Shown here piece after piece: positions 12,401-26,000 of a stretch of DNA of 53,685 nt. The DNA is from Saccoglossus kowalevskii. Lineage: Eukaryota; Hemichordata; Enteropneusta; Harrimaniidae. The stretch spans positions 113,412-167,096 of the forward strand of contig NW_003143815.1 of the NCBI RefSeq assembly GCF_000003605.2, written 5' to 3'. A program made the translations under genes and the position numbers. Under the pieces are notes generated by a model that ran no database searches, had not been told where the DNA came from, and saw only the letters and a program-made list of their open reading frames with translations. The first letter of the stretch is position 1. Each line of letters starts with the position of its first letter.

Positions 12401-15180
12401 ATATTTTGATATGTTTGATTCTGAACAAATACGCGGAGAATAAATATGTCGCCAATATATCTTCAGTTTGACATATGGGAGTAAAAAGCAAGCGCAATGT
12501 GCGCCCACCTAGTTTGCAGATTTTCTTTCTAACATCCCGTTTCCCAGGGAACGACCAAACGTTCAACCCTAACTGCGATCGGGCTCGTTTGATCGAAGTA
12601 CGATTTTTCAACAGTAGTTTATTTCGCGTGTAGTTGTCGCTGGGGACAGACGGAATATTTTGCACGGTTCAATATTCAATAGTACGAAAGACGATGGTAT
12701 ACATATACAAATGCTCTGCTAATTGTTTTTCCTCTTAGAATGAGAATTCCCTGTCATACTAAAACAATGTTTGGTCATGAAATTTCAAGTAGTAGGGGTA
12801 GCGGCTCAGCTTAAACGACCAAATAGTATTAACATGATCACACGTGTTCTTAACATGACTGTCGATTTGTATTCCGAGGTAATGGTCGATCGTCAAGCGT
12901 GTGTGTGTATCCACTGACTGGTGTATAAGCAAATTGTTTTAAACCTCGATGGTGAAGTGTGAAAGACAAGCAAAACTACTGGTTGATTTATGTTTGTTCA
13001 TTTTCAGTATGTCCAGTTAAATGTTGTTAAATTACGTCTGTATGAGGATACTCACATTTACTTCGATACAGCCACGTTTGTCAAGTGCTAGCGATATTTC
13101 ATAACAACCAATAATGTTTCGTTACCTCGATAAATTCCTTTTCTTGAAAACAAAATCAATATATAGTCTATATGGTGCGTTAGTACTAACTTTGTTATTT
13201 TGAAAATGTCAGCACCAACCACATTACCGTCGATTAAACGTTCGCTAGAGCTTACTTCACAACGCTAAAATACTAGGACTAATGGACTAGAAATGCGAAC
13301 CGTAGTACACTTCCTCTTAATAATTTTATTTTGCTGTTTTAATACCTTTCCCTATACGCTTAGCAGACGTGTATGGCATAAATGTTGACAGTTAATAAAA
13401 ACAATAATGCATTAAAATATTCTAAATCAAGAACAATTGATAGTTGTTAATTTGAACGACATTACTTTCACCAATTACAAGTCGTATATTCAACGCTCAT
13501 AGCAACACACTGTGAAGTAGCAATTGAAATGGGAGTAGCGTTATGGCTGATTTCGCCTCACCAAAAACAACTATTGCAACAGACATGTGTAATGTATGCA
13601 TAAGGTTTAAACTACCCATTGGCTTCGTTACGAGTTGGAAGCTTCGTAATCCGATGACAGGTTCACGCTAAATGGTATCTCACATGATTAACAACTCTCC
13701 ATAAAAGACAAACTTAATAGAAAACGCATACGACGCGTCGAGTTATTCAACTTAAAGTCCAATTAGGCATTTGCGAACCCCATGATTTGATATTCGTCGG
13801 TTTAAAGGTTTCAGATTAGCCCTCTAATGACCTCGTTCGATAAATTGGGCATATGTAGTTCTCTCAATAATGTAACATCATAGCATCTCTTCTAATTTCA
13901 ATCATTACGCCGTGTACCTATATGGTTCTATTTTACATATATATCGCATGTCATGTTGCGCAAAAGACTTTTAAATTATTGCGTGGTAACAATTGTAATT
14001 TGTGGAATGTATGCAAAGTAAAAATGCTATCTGTGATGAATCAATTGGTAATATTCACACCCACGTGTGTATTGCCTCGTACCCTGATTGGCTCTTTCGA
14101 TAAATGCTTCTTTGCGTCACTGGACATTTGTAGATTACACTGTAATTGCAGAGTGAAATCGAGTATATAAACGACCCACAAAAGAATTAAAAAAACTATA
14201 ACGACCCACAAAGAAATTACAATAACTATAACGCTTGCTAAACATTTTCCTAAATGTTAATGGTTAATTTAATAATATTTCCATAGGTTCAGGCTATTAT
14301 CTAATGTGACGTGCGCTTTAAGTTATCATATATCAAGCTTTTAACTTGATTTAGTTAATTTCCTGCCTACAGTGAACTACTCACTTGAACTGGTCGTCTT
14401 CCTGTCCTAGAAAATTGGTTAACTGTAAATGAACCGCGTTTATATTGCCATGGTAATGTAAACATTTAAATGACGGAGGGTATAATAAAAATATATCTGT
14501 TTTTAAACGATGCAACGAGGAACAGAGATTTGACCCAGATTACAGTAGGCATGCCTCGGAATATAGTCATCTCAACAATTTGCAATATGAGAGATGAGAG
14601 TTAATTAACATCACAGTTATCCAATATAATTTTATTTTACTTCAATTACATCGAGCAGGTGTCTCGGCGGGAATAGTATTCAAATGAGAACATGAACTAT
14701 GACATTCTTGTAATTCCAGTGTCATTATCTCTACGGGGTTTCTTTCACATACGCTATCCCAAGAAGAACTGAAATTAGCTTACTATCATAAAAACGGTCT
14801 GTTGAATAAAACGCCACTATCCATTCAGATGTTCATCATCGACGAGCGATCCATGCATTATCTTTCAACTGATATATGCTTAGCACCCCCGTTAGGAATT
14901 TGCGCGGAAAGTTTTTAGATTATATCTTTCTAAATCAGAAACACTGAACATGTGATAGGGGAGAAACATAATGATTCCAAATGACTAAATCATACCGGGA
15001 GCATTGCGCCCACAGCGCACGGACATTAGTAATCTAACGATAAACGGGAAAGTTTGCGGACAGTGAACATCGAATTTTCATTTGTAGAGTCAGTTTATTT
15101 CTTTGTAGTAGCATTTAACCACATAAATGTATCTAAGCCGCAATACTAGATCTAATCGTGGTTTCATTTTCAGCACGTCA
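6417..15180. other. No gene seen
   Basis: No supported exon. The longest frame in the window, 136 codons on the minus strand (12255-12665), lies here but resembles no known domain and is about what chance allows at this base composition. A 109-codon plus frame at 7840-8169 has a signal-anchor-like hydrophobic stretch but no other support. A lone tRNA B-box-like string, gattcgaatcc, sits at 8322-8332 without an A box. A 30-bp tandem duplication is at 14171-14230, and a weak X-box-like site is at 14444-14457. Confidence 0.55.
14171..14230. repeat. 30-bp tandem duplication
   Basis: Two head-to-tail copies (14171-14200 and 14201-14230) share acgacccaca at the start and aactata at the end, with a few differences in the A-rich middle. 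A third copy has barely begun (acg) when similarity stops. Confidence 0.6.
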
Positions 15181-15464
15181 TATTAAGTAAACTTTCAAGA
15201 GCGGAATTCAATGAAAATAGGAAATATATTTCGCCGATTCAGTCGTGATCCCGGTATTTCGACGCTAAACCTACAAACAACTAACACTCAAATCACTACA
15301 TATGATTTGCATCTTATTCATGGTCTTGTTAATGCTGTTTTTCTAACAGATGGTCAATGAATGTGTCCTGTGAGGAGGCGTGTGTCACAATCGGTTTTGT
15401 TGCATAATTATTTGAGTAACGATGACTAAAAAGTTGGAAACGGTGAAGTGCTTATATCAAATCT
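15181..15464. repeat. Local duplication, segment A (first copy)
   Basis: About 284 bp that recurs, diverged by substitutions and short indels, at 16338-16630. Shared blocks include tattaagtaaactttcaaga, cgccgattcagtcgtgatcc, aatcactacatatgatttgc and gtgaagtgcttatatcaaat. No coding frame is conserved between the copies, so this is noncoding repeat or duplicated DNA. Confidence 0.85.
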
Positions 15465-15647
15465 TACGATTCAATAAAATGTACAGCAGTTGTTTCCTTC
15501 CAAATAACTAAATGTAATGGCGTTACACGTAGGCACGCGTAGACGTAACTAGTCACGTATACCCGCGATGTCAATAAACAACAGAATTCGAAAACCATTT
15601 TCAATACGTCGACTTGTTTAAAATGTTTAAAGATGTCGTATCAATGT

Positions 15648-15711
15648 TATTATGAATGTTTCATTAGAAGAATGTGTCGGAATTAGGATATTTTACGAGT
15701 TTTAGGATATT
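15648..15711. repeat. Local duplication, segment B (first copy)
   Basis: About 64 bp that recurs at 16277-16341 with a handful of substitutions. Both begin ttattatgaatgtttcat and end tttaggatatt. Here B lies about 180 bp after the end of segment A; in the second copy B is fused directly to the front of A. Confidence 0.85.
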
Positions 15712-16276
15712 TATTCCTCATTAAATAGTTTTTTATTGAAATAGCTGTGTTTAATAAAACTTGAGATACTCAGCTTGTTATCGTATTCGGAATTTGTCAT
15801 GGTAACCGTAGAGTTGGCGTCTTTTACAGTAGAGCTAATTTGTTCTGCTTCATGCTCTTATATCGTAACTAGAAGGCATGGTCACTGACTAGCCAAATTA
15901 TCTGATTACTCGGGTATGGGCCTATTTTATATATAATTGGTGCCAATGTTATTTGTGAAATTATTCATCGATTTCCGTAATTAGTCCAACCGATTTACAT
16001 GAGCATTCAGGCATCATCATTAATAACTTAGCAACTGGACGTTTTCATTATGTGTACTTGTATTATACATTTACCTGACATGGTTAATTTCTTGAGTCCC
16101 TTCCCTCTTATCATACACGTACGCAAAATTAAAAAAAATATTAACTGCAACTGGGAGGTATATGAACATTTGTTTCCCATCGGGAAGACACATATTCATA
16201 TCTATATATGAGTATATTGTGATTCATTGTAGTCTGCGTGACCAGGTTTTCCCAATCAGCTTGGTTTACAAAATAC

Positions 16277-16630
16277 TTATTATGAATGTTTCATAAGAAG
16301 AATGTGTCTGAATTAGGATATTTTTCGACTTTTAGGATATTAAGTAAACTTTCAAGAGCGGAATTCAATCAAAATGGGAAATATATTTCGCCGATTCAGT
16401 CGTGATCCCGGTATTTCGATTGGTCGCTAAACCAATAAACAACTAACACCCAAATCACTACATATGATTTGCATATTATTTACATTCATGGTCTTTTTAA
16501 TGCTGTTTTCAACAGACGACCAGTGATTGTGTCTAGACGGGAGGCGTGTGTCACAATATGTTCTGTAGCATAATTATTTGAGTACGATGAATAAAAAGTT
16601 AAAAACAGTGAAGTGCTTATATCAAATTTT
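16277..16630. repeat. Local duplication, fused copy B'-A'
   Basis: B' (16277-16341) runs straight into A' (16338-16630); the junction ggatattaagtaaac shares the bases tatt between the two parts. In the first copy the order is A, spacer, B, so the second copy is rearranged. Either an original B-A unit was broken in the first copy, or a tandem duplication plus deletion made the fused form. Confidence 0.85.
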
Positions 16631-18480
16631 AATGCAGAATTCTGTGTCTACATAAATCATCATTACCAAACCGAACATGTAATACCGTTAAGTATTGTTT
16701 ATTTCAAGTCTCTTCACTGTTTTTAAACAGTTGAGCCATTTATATGTGGAATTATATAATAATATATTACATTATTCGCCCTGTTGTACTGCAGAGCCGG
16801 CGTAGCAATTGAACTGAAAATAACTAACTAACTAATGTAGTGGTGGTAACACTATTAATACTTCCATGATGTATAACACTGATTGAGATCGCATCAGTCA
16901 CTTTTTAGGTATCATTGTGATACAATAAATTAACATGTTGATTCCAGTTATGACGCTATTTTCATTTTAATGTCAATTCTGTCTATCAATTATACGTGAC
17001 CCTGGGTTACTTCATAATTCCACACGAACAACATGCAATAGTTATTTGCAGAACTGTTTTGTAGTTTTTTTATGATTTTACTTTTGCGTTTTTATACAGC
17101 CTTCTCTTGTGGTTAAAAAAGGTCATGCGGGCTTAGCTATAAAATCGAATGCGCAATATACCAATTTAAGGGGAAAATACGTACATTTCGTTAACATTTC
17201 ATAGTGAGAATTGTAATTCACATATAATTTTGAAACTTTTAACTGTTACTATTAAGGGTATATCAGAATGCGAATTGCGCAGTCGCCACGACAGCTTTAC
17301 ATGTACATGCATCTGTTGTAAACTGTATATACGCATATTAATCTGCTCAAGATGTTTATAAGTTAGTCTTTGCTTATGAGGACCAATGACATTGATTCTG
17401 TGTGAGCTTACACAATGATAATGTTGATAATTTCTATATGTTTGCAATAAAAAATACCACAGCTGTACGATAATGAAAGATATTTAATACAATGTTTTAA
17501 AATCCTATAACGTCATATAACGAAACTGCTTTTGTTGGTAAGTATACAAATAATCTGCAATAATATTATTAGATCCTTACTGGAAGAAATAAACAGACTG
17601 ACTGCTGATCGATTGAGACTTGTGTACACTAAAAATAATTCCATTGAAATTCGGTATTATAGTGAAATTGTAAAATAAGACGGGTTCCAATGGTATAAGA
17701 AATTTTATAAAAGTCGTAAACATGTTATTGGTCTGATTATATATATATATTGATCTGCAAACTGACTTGAGGTCAGCTGTTGATAACGAATATCAACAAC
17801 TATACTCTTCTACTCATGTTGTATTGCTCTTCTGCATTGTTGACTCTAAGAAGCAAGTAATCAAATATTAGTTTAGTTCGTTGCGCTTCATTGTAAGAAG
17901 ATTGGGATTGCAATTATGCAGAGAACTCCAATCGTAACTATCACGCCAGTGAGTTTATTGTGATTCCGGCTCAATGCAGCGGCTCTTATCGATAGTAATC
18001 ACGAAACTTATTATAACTTTGAGTTCCTTCACATGCTCAATTTCTATACATTGGTGCTATACATTCATGCTTAGAAAAAGATATTTCTCACGGGAGAACA
18101 TTTTCTGATTTCAATATCATACATTTGGATTGTTCAATTGCGAAAAAATACATTCCAGGAAAAAAGAAGATTAAGGCTTATCTCACACTTTCTTTTTTCA
18201 AATACGATTTTGAATAGTGCTTGTCCCAGTCACATTTGAAACTCTAGTTTCGTTTTGTAGCATGTACAGGTGTTTTTTACTTTGTTATTTGTAGTTCTTT
18301 TCTACACATATTTTACACAGTCACGACGATCGTTGCCAGTTATATTTAGCAAGTGTTGCCTTTAAATTACTCTATAATTGTATACCATGTAACAGCATAC
18401 GCAAAGCATTCTGCGTGAGACTAGGGATTTCTAAAAATCTAAAAGTATCCCATCGTAGGATATATAAGTGCCCATCGCGC
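16631..18480. other. No gene seen
   Basis: AT-rich sequence without a supported exon or RNA gene on either strand. A TATATAAG string at about 18464, just before the TTAGA satellite, is the only promoter-like word and has no gene after it. Confidence 0.6.
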
Positions 18481-18632
18481 TATTAGATTTAGATTAGATA
18501 AAACTAGACTAGACTGGATTGTGCCTTTTCTTTGGTTATGTTAGATTAACTTAGATCATATTAGATTAGATTAGATTAGATTAAATTAATTTAGATTAGA
18601 TTAGATTGAATTAGATTAGATTAGATTAGATT
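18481..18632. repeat. TTAGA microsatellite
   Basis: A run of ttaga units, interrupted at 18500-18545 and by single substitutions (ttaaattaattt), then cleaner to 18632. It is a pentanucleotide satellite. The unit is not the canonical TTAGGG animal telomere repeat, so there is no reason to call it telomeric. Confidence 0.85.
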
Positions 18633-21600
18633 ACCACGAGTGAGCAACAAACACAAATATCTCAGACAAAAGCGAGAAGGAATGCACGAAAGCAATTGAG
18701 CATGTGAAAGTACCACATATTTGACAGGGTAACTTATAAAGTGTTTCAAGATTCAATGTAAAGTGACGTGTGTGGTAAAGAGTGTTTTAAACAGAAAAGC
18801 AAATGGGCACAACATAAAATAAAATAAAGTTTACATACCGAAGGTTCCAGTTTCAGCTTTCCAGCTCGCTTCGTAATCTCATCTAAACATCGCTAGTACG
18901 ACCGAGAGCCCCACAGGCTGAATCCAGTCAATATAGATTGTATTGTGTACATCATAATATTTATTATGGATAAATAAAGTTGCCTGAGCTACTGGTGTTT
19001 TATTTCCGTCACTTTGATGTTATTTCTATCATTTATTTACACGCGTGTCTGCCACAAATACACATATTTCACCGTTGGCGTGTTATTTTGACGGCCGATA
19101 AGTGAAACCAATAACATTCAAATATATAATTAGCAATCTTGTTAAAATTCGAACCCAGTACGTAACCCAATATGAACATATTTTAAGCATGCCTAAAGTA
19201 TATCACAATTATACCGTAACTAAGGCGGTATTATCACAACGACCTAGCTTTGACGAAAAACAAATTGAGTTTCTGTATACATTCTGCGCCGAGCGACTCG
19301 AAATCATAATCTTCTATAAAATCGTGTCCGACAATCGTTTTTAATCAGATACGTGATACAGCATTCGTTCCAAAGCTTAACTAAATCAAAATGAGATCTG
19401 TTCTGTCAGAAATGCACACCACAACATAGGTAAGCCTTAGTTATATTGCGTTTACAGGCTCATATTTACATAGATTCATAAATACAGTGACGATTGACCT
19501 CATTGCACAATGCATTGTGAATGCAACAAAGATACGCATTATATTCGCCCACGTGTGAATATAATATTGATGATTCTCACTAAAGGTTATTTTCATGATT
19601 AAATTAAACACCCCGGGAATACATTATGCGACACCATTGTGCAGTGAGACAATCCTGTCTGTAGGTCATATTGAAACGTACGTATTCAAAAAAGGCTAAA
19701 CAGCATTAGCTAATAGATAAGCATGACCGATGCGTTCAAAGAAGGTCATTACAAGATCGCATTATAGTTATAAGTACATAATCATGATATTTGTGCCAAG
19801 GATATGTAGAAAACTTGCTATCAAATATTTTCAGCTACGATTTAACTTGTCGTCGGTGTTTTCAATCCCGTATGCCACTTTTAGAATCATGTTAGCACAG
19901 AGCAAAATATGTCACTGTTTGATAATTAAAAAATGTGACAAGACTGGTGTCTAGTCGAACTGTGATAATGCATTTCTTGATGGGTGCATGCTTAATAAGA
20001 AGACCTGAGAGAGTGGAATTGTATGTTGCCTGAGTGTAAATTTGAAGCTGGTTGATTGTAGTCAGTGTCAATGGCAGAAACAAACATAAAAAACGATATA
20101 TAACTTGGCGTCTACAGAGTGAATAGAGTAAATCATTTGTTTGTTTTTCATTCCCATGAGAAAAGGGCTGAATAGTATGAATATATATATAGAACTAATT
20201 ATCTATAAAATGCACTCATGCAATACAACGATATAGAAAACGCGCTTCCCTTACCCTATAACATACTACCTCAAAAAGATAGTTTGAATACACGTGTAGT
20301 AGAATTATGTATTAAGAATTATGACATTCACAGAAAGATTGTTAAACTTATTTTATCATAAAACGATTCTATATAGTGCGCTTGAATACTGGAGTGAATA
20401 TAGGAGTGATAACGTTAATGGGAGCACGGTAGACAGAGTGCTAGTCGACTTTACCCAGGGTACTATTAGACATTTAACAATCCATTTCTATTCTTTTTCT
20501 AATCGGATCTTGCTCCCTAAAGCTAAATGATAGCGGCAAGATCTGGTTATCCATCAGTTCCAATGATCGGTATGTGATCAATCAGATGTGACGTTAATTC
20601 AAGTCATCTATCAGAAAAGGGCGATTCATCTGGGTATTGCAGTGACGAGAATTTACCTTCTAACTGTAGACATCACTTTCTTATATTATTCTTTGTTTCA
20701 ACTATTTTTGATAGGGTAATAACAATTGCTATGATTCACTGTATCTCTCGGCTGTTGCATAGCATACTTAGTTGGAACGATAATAACAAATCTCAAACCA
20801 TCTCATCATCGTTTCATATACATCACGTATATGTGAACTATAGCCTGTTATGTTTGAGTCATCTGAGCGCGTCTCAATAAAATCTTCAAGATTTGTGGAT
20901 ATTATTTTTTTTCAAAGTTTAGTTAGCAATACTAACCTCGGAATAATGACGATTATATAATTGTAATATGAAAACAAAAGGACATTATTGTTTTTCCAGC
21001 GAATAAAATACAATGATATAAACTAACATGATTCAGTCAACAACCAAGACAGTGTCGTTTTTACTAGTCACTTAGTCGAAAAGTCAATAACTACTGAATA
21101 ATAGAACCTCGCACTCATACTTTTTTCTGTCGGCGTCATTCCGACTTTACTTTAAGAAAAATCTAGTATGCAATTATTATTAGATCATTTCATATCGTTG
21201 TTTAATTATTTTTTTGTTTCAGGTGTGTTGTTTACAAGTTTCTTAGTATTTGATGTTGCGCACAAAAACGATCGCGGAATAACTGTATAATTTTTACATA
21301 AAAACGACCAATACGCAAGGATGTACAATGAGTGACCTGAATATAATAGTAATATATTTCCCATTAGAATATTTCCCCAGTGTCAGTGTCAATTTAATAA
21401 TGAAATTCATATGTTGAAATCTATTTTACCTAGGAAAATGTAGTTTGTTATTGCAAACGTAGCTACGAGTGATGTACTATCGTATTTATGGGACACCATA
21501 AAGAAATCATACCTGTTCGAGTTTAGTTAATCTTATTTTGAAGGTAACGAATATGATATTCGTGTTATCTTATGGTTTCATTTCACCACATTAAAAAAAC

Positions 21601-24594
21601 AATATGAATATCAATTTTGTCGACCAACCTTTTATCACAGGCCAATAAGACAAATATTTCCGTACATTCACGAATCATTTACCAATTTTGGGTGATAGAA
21701 ACGCATCAGTGGGCGATAATTTCCAATCCAAATCACGACCACCGATAGTTGATATTAATATTAGTAATCATATTTTTGTCATGTGCTATTGTCGCATGAA
21801 ATTTGGACACTGGTAATCATATCTGATTTGTGCTTATGCTGACGTCGACGATGACACTCACTCTATATTTTTTTGACGACCTTTTTGAGGAAATTAGGCT
21901 GCAAACAAATGTTTTCAAAGGATAACGTGGGAGAGTTTTATTAATGTAGGTTTTTGAATTGTATCGAGAAAAAACAAATTTTCATGTCAATATAAACTTT
22001 CGAAATCGTCTTTCTTTTTTTGGGTGTTTACTCACGTATCACACCATCAAAATAAATATTATGTTTATTATAGCGCTATAGTATAATATGCTTGGCCCCG
22101 CACTGGTTGTTTAACTCGTTGTACCTAGTTGTGTCATTTAAATATAAATTACCTAAATATGACCCGTATTACATCTCGTAACCTTGGTAGCGGTCAATAA
22201 TTCACACGTGATCATTGTCCTGTAACCTTGATAGCGGCGAACAGTCGATTTTAATAACCTTCAATATGTGATACGGCAATGAGATGTGATAAAACGAATA
22301 TTGACCACAACCTCTAAATATTTGATTATTATTTTGGATTTTCTGTTTATCGTCCATTTATTATTAATACACACAATCTAATTGATGAAATACATAGAAA
22401 TACTATCATTGTTCAACTTGTTTTTCGCTATATTGATAAAAGTAAAGTTTAAAGGAACACACATAGAGGATGAATTATGATTTCAGTGATATAGGTTTCC
22501 CTTATCGCAAATATGAATGCATCTTAGTATCAACCATTCCCATTCCGACAACAAAACATTTGTTCATAACATTTTCCACTCAAATTAAGCTATTTACGCT
22601 ATCCAATTTTTTTTTTGGCTAATCTCCTGACACTCTTCGGAAGTTTCTTATCTCGTGTTTTCCTCGAGTGCCAACAATAATTGATCAGAAGCGGCTTTTG
22701 TATATTTAAAAAAACACACACAATCACACACACACCAATGGCTCATGACCGTACGTTATTTGAATAATAACACATGTTTGTGAGGCGATATCACGATTTG
22801 CTGCCTGTCGAAGGGATGGTGGTCATGACCATAATATAGATGATGTCAGAGCCGAGGCATCATCAATAACATGGTACATATTTGCTTCATATAAAGAATA
22901 TCCTAAGAATTGAAATGGAATATCTTACTTATTATGAAAACTACCCCGAAAGCAACAGCGGCCGGGACAGTAGCAGTGCAGCGACGACAGTTTGTTACGC
23001 ACAGTAATTTCAGAGACGTCATCCATGTGATATAGCAATCCAGCATTCGATGTTATTTGACCGATCACAACATGCGTAACAACAGTGAGATTTGAACAGT
23101 GATAAGAGTTGATTTATTAAAGGATATGTGGGTCAGGTTTGAATTTGAAATTAAAATGTGCACATAGATAAAAAGGTCAGAAGAAAAAAGTTTGGCATTC
23201 ATCATCTTGTTCACAAACATTGAAAATAAGAAACTGATTCGAAATTAATATAAGTATCATTTACTAATGGTTATCTTTAGTATATTTTGTCAATATAGTA
23301 GAAGTCTTAGTAATAAGTTACCATCTTTCTGCTTCGATATACCTCTCTTTGCCGCATGTTGTGTTAATATTACAGATACTTTTCAAATGTGCTTTAATAT
23401 ATAGGAAATGTCATACTAGTTATTTACCCAGGTTGTTTTATGCTTGTGACAAAGATACGGACGTTCTGGCGAGACTATATGTATAGGTTTTGTATGGTTT
23501 AATAGTATCGAACTGTAAAAATTGTATTCACGGACTCACTGCAAGTTGCAATCGCACGCATATTGATTGTATTTTATTTACACTGAATCTTGTTCGTCTT
23601 CATGTTAAAGTTTTCAAAATGTACATGTCTGTACCGTAAAAGCTTGTAATAAATATACATCACTAATCCAACGTGAACATTTCAAAGGAAACGGGATAAA
23701 ACTACTCGAGCTAATTATGCTCACCACGACATTTGTATCACTATGACAACTGATAACAATGCGAGTTGATATGATGACTATTAGACGTTACTACAGTTGC
23801 AGGAAATGTCAACGCTTACAACTAAAAGTAAATATGTAACTATTTAAATAATATTTTGTATACAAAAATATGAAGTGCTTGGTATGAATATTAGGTTTGT
23901 TCAAAATTTGGTCGATTATTCAACGCGATTGTCTACATAGTTATGACGTTTAGTACAATGCAGGAAAGGAAGCATTCCTAAAACGACGTTCAAAGGCACT
24001 CCGTCTGTATACTTCGCGATCTATGTTGAACTGCTGTCAATAATACGGAAGAACATGCGTATCCGATGGATGCAATAAATTACGCGTCAATTAAAAAAAT
24101 TCTATTACAATGCAGGGAAGAGGAAAGACGCGTGGGAAATGTGAATATCTTCTTGCCACTAAGAATGTAAAACCAATTGTATTGGTGAATTCTTTTGTAT
24201 ATGAATAAGGAAGAAGCTTTTATCTCACAGAAATGACATTAGTGTTGACTATTTCAGTATTTAACACATTATATAGTTGCCTTCAGCATAAATGGACAAG
24301 CGCGAATTCATTACAGGGAATGCCATTGAAAATATTCCCAATTATGACGCATTTAAGCAACCAGTAAATGTAAGAGAAAGGCGCACAAAGGCTAGTTGAG
24401 AACAGATTTTAACGATGTACCGCGTTATTGTTATTACCCCTCACAACGCATGTCCTCTTATTTGCATATTCAGTTATGATGTCCTTGAATACAATATTGA
24501 CAATAATTTCAAAACATCATGGCAAGTTAGAGTCGCCATATTCCAGCTCATATTAGAAACTCAACTTATTCTAAAATCTGAACCGAGTCACGCA
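18633..24594. other. No gene seen
   Basis: No supported exon on either strand. Minor content: a short CA-rich run near 22712-22736, and a 16-bp near-direct repeat gtaaccttggtagcgg (22178-22193) recurring as gtaaccttgatagcgg (22222-22237). Other open frames are below 85 codons and look random. Confidence 0.55.
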
Positions 24595-24780
24595 AGGGGA
24601 GGCTGAGTGGCACATCGATGACGTTGTCTAAAACTCCCTATGTTGTTGTATGTTGTTCCATAGCGACCTGTCTGAAGAGAGGCACTAGTGGCCACGCTAG
24701 TGATCAAGCAGTGGGATGCGTATTTGCTTTCCTGCCAGGATACCCTTATCGCAGTCCCCGTTAGGTGTATCATCACAAAG
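24595..24780 (+). mobile_element. tRNA-like SINE remnant (possible)
   Basis: At 24600-24610, aggctgagtgg matches the tRNA A-box consensus TRGCNNAGTGG except for the first base. A degraded B-box-like ttgttccatagc follows about 45 bases later, near 24653. The stretch is clearly GC-richer than its surroundings. The tRNA-like start is the only evidence of class; no poly-A tail or target-site duplication was recognised. Confidence 0.35.
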
Positions 24781-25839
24781 ACAGTCGGTCAATAGGTCGT
24801 AGTGACAGCTATATCTCTATTTCTCCCACGTATTTACGTATTAAGTAGAACTACATATCGTATTGCATGGAACGCTATGGGGGTAAGACACTTTTATCTT
24901 CATACATTTTAGTGTATATGACTAAGTTATGACGAGTTTCTCTGTGCAGTAATATGTGTGGTGCCTTTAAAACCTATCATTCAACGTATGTATAAAAATC
25001 GTTAAAACCCAATGTCAGCCGATATGTGATAAAGAACATTTACCACAATGGCGAGGTTTATATATGATATATATGATGTCCATATTTTAACATGTTGACT
25101 ATGAACTTCTGTCACGTTTCACGCAATACACTACAAGACATGCAAGCAATAAGAAATCTTATACATTTTGTCCAATATTGTGGCGGTAATAATTGTGGAG
25201 TTCAATACGTTAGCAAGACGAGGCTGTCATAAAGATTACATATTCCGTATCATCACGCAAGGACAAAATATTGTAATGACATGTTATATAAATTTGGTAA
25301 CATATGCCTTATAATGTATTTAACATACTACATTATCAGTAGTCGCAGTCGCATATTATATATGGCAGTTAAAGTCGCAACACCAATTTGGAAATTTAAC
25401 TTAATCAAATAGGTCAGCTAAAATTCTCATTGTGTGGCCAATTTCTCGTAATTCGTTGAAAATTTCAACATTTGATTTGTATATATTGGTCAAGATGCAC
25501 AAATTGCTCATAATGTGAATGTAACTTTGATCTAGCGTTCCAAATTTGTTCCCACGTTTTCGATTTATACGCTCTCTTTGATCTAGAAATAACGCTTTGA
25601 TCTATTGTGTGTTCAATCATCGCCAGAGTTTCCGATTAAACCATCCAATTATGTAAGCTAAAATACGGTGTTCGATATTGTCAATATACTTTGTCTCTGT
25701 CATCACGTGTAGCATTTGAGTGAAAGAACTCTATACTTTCCTATGCTGGTACAGCATTGAGATAAGGCGTGTGTGTCATTCGAGCGTGCCCATAGGTGTT
25801 AATATCCATTTTGCTGACCTTCAAACCATCAACAGAATT

Positions 25840-25853
25840 GTTACCATGGCAAC
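25840..25853. promoter_or_regulatory. Perfect RFX-type X-box, 1.1 kb before the receptor
   Basis: gttaccatggcaac fits GTTRCCATRGYAAC at all 14 positions. It lies about 1.1 kb upstream of the signal-peptide exon of the receptor, the nearest gene feature. That position would suit an RFX-controlled enhancer or promoter, but the true transcription start is unknown because the signal-peptide exon has an upstream acceptor. Confidence 0.5.
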
Positions 25854-25923
25854 CAAATCACAGTATAGATGCCTGTTATTGTTTAAATTAATTAAAAGTT
25901 CGCGTTAAATGAAACCAGCTACG

Positions 25924-26000
25924 TTGTTAGCCCAGTGGCTGAGGCAGTTAACAGTTTTGATGCGAATGTCGCGTAATAAATTTGTGACTTCCAATGTTTT
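25924..26000 (+). mobile_element. tRNA-like SINE head (possible)
   Basis: tagcccagtgg at 25928-25938 is an exact match to the tRNA A-box consensus TRGCNNAGTGG, followed by ctgaggcagtt like a D-arm. A degraded B-box (ttgtgacttcc) begins near 25982. An acceptor stem cannot be folded, so it is not a working tRNA gene; a decayed tRNA-derived SINE is the best reading. It is followed by the AT-only run at 26007-26045. Confidence 0.35.

Noticed and set aside
18481-18632. Telomeric or subtelomeric array
   Set aside because: The unit is TTAGA/TTAGAT-like, not TTAGGG, and is interrupted; an ordinary microsatellite.
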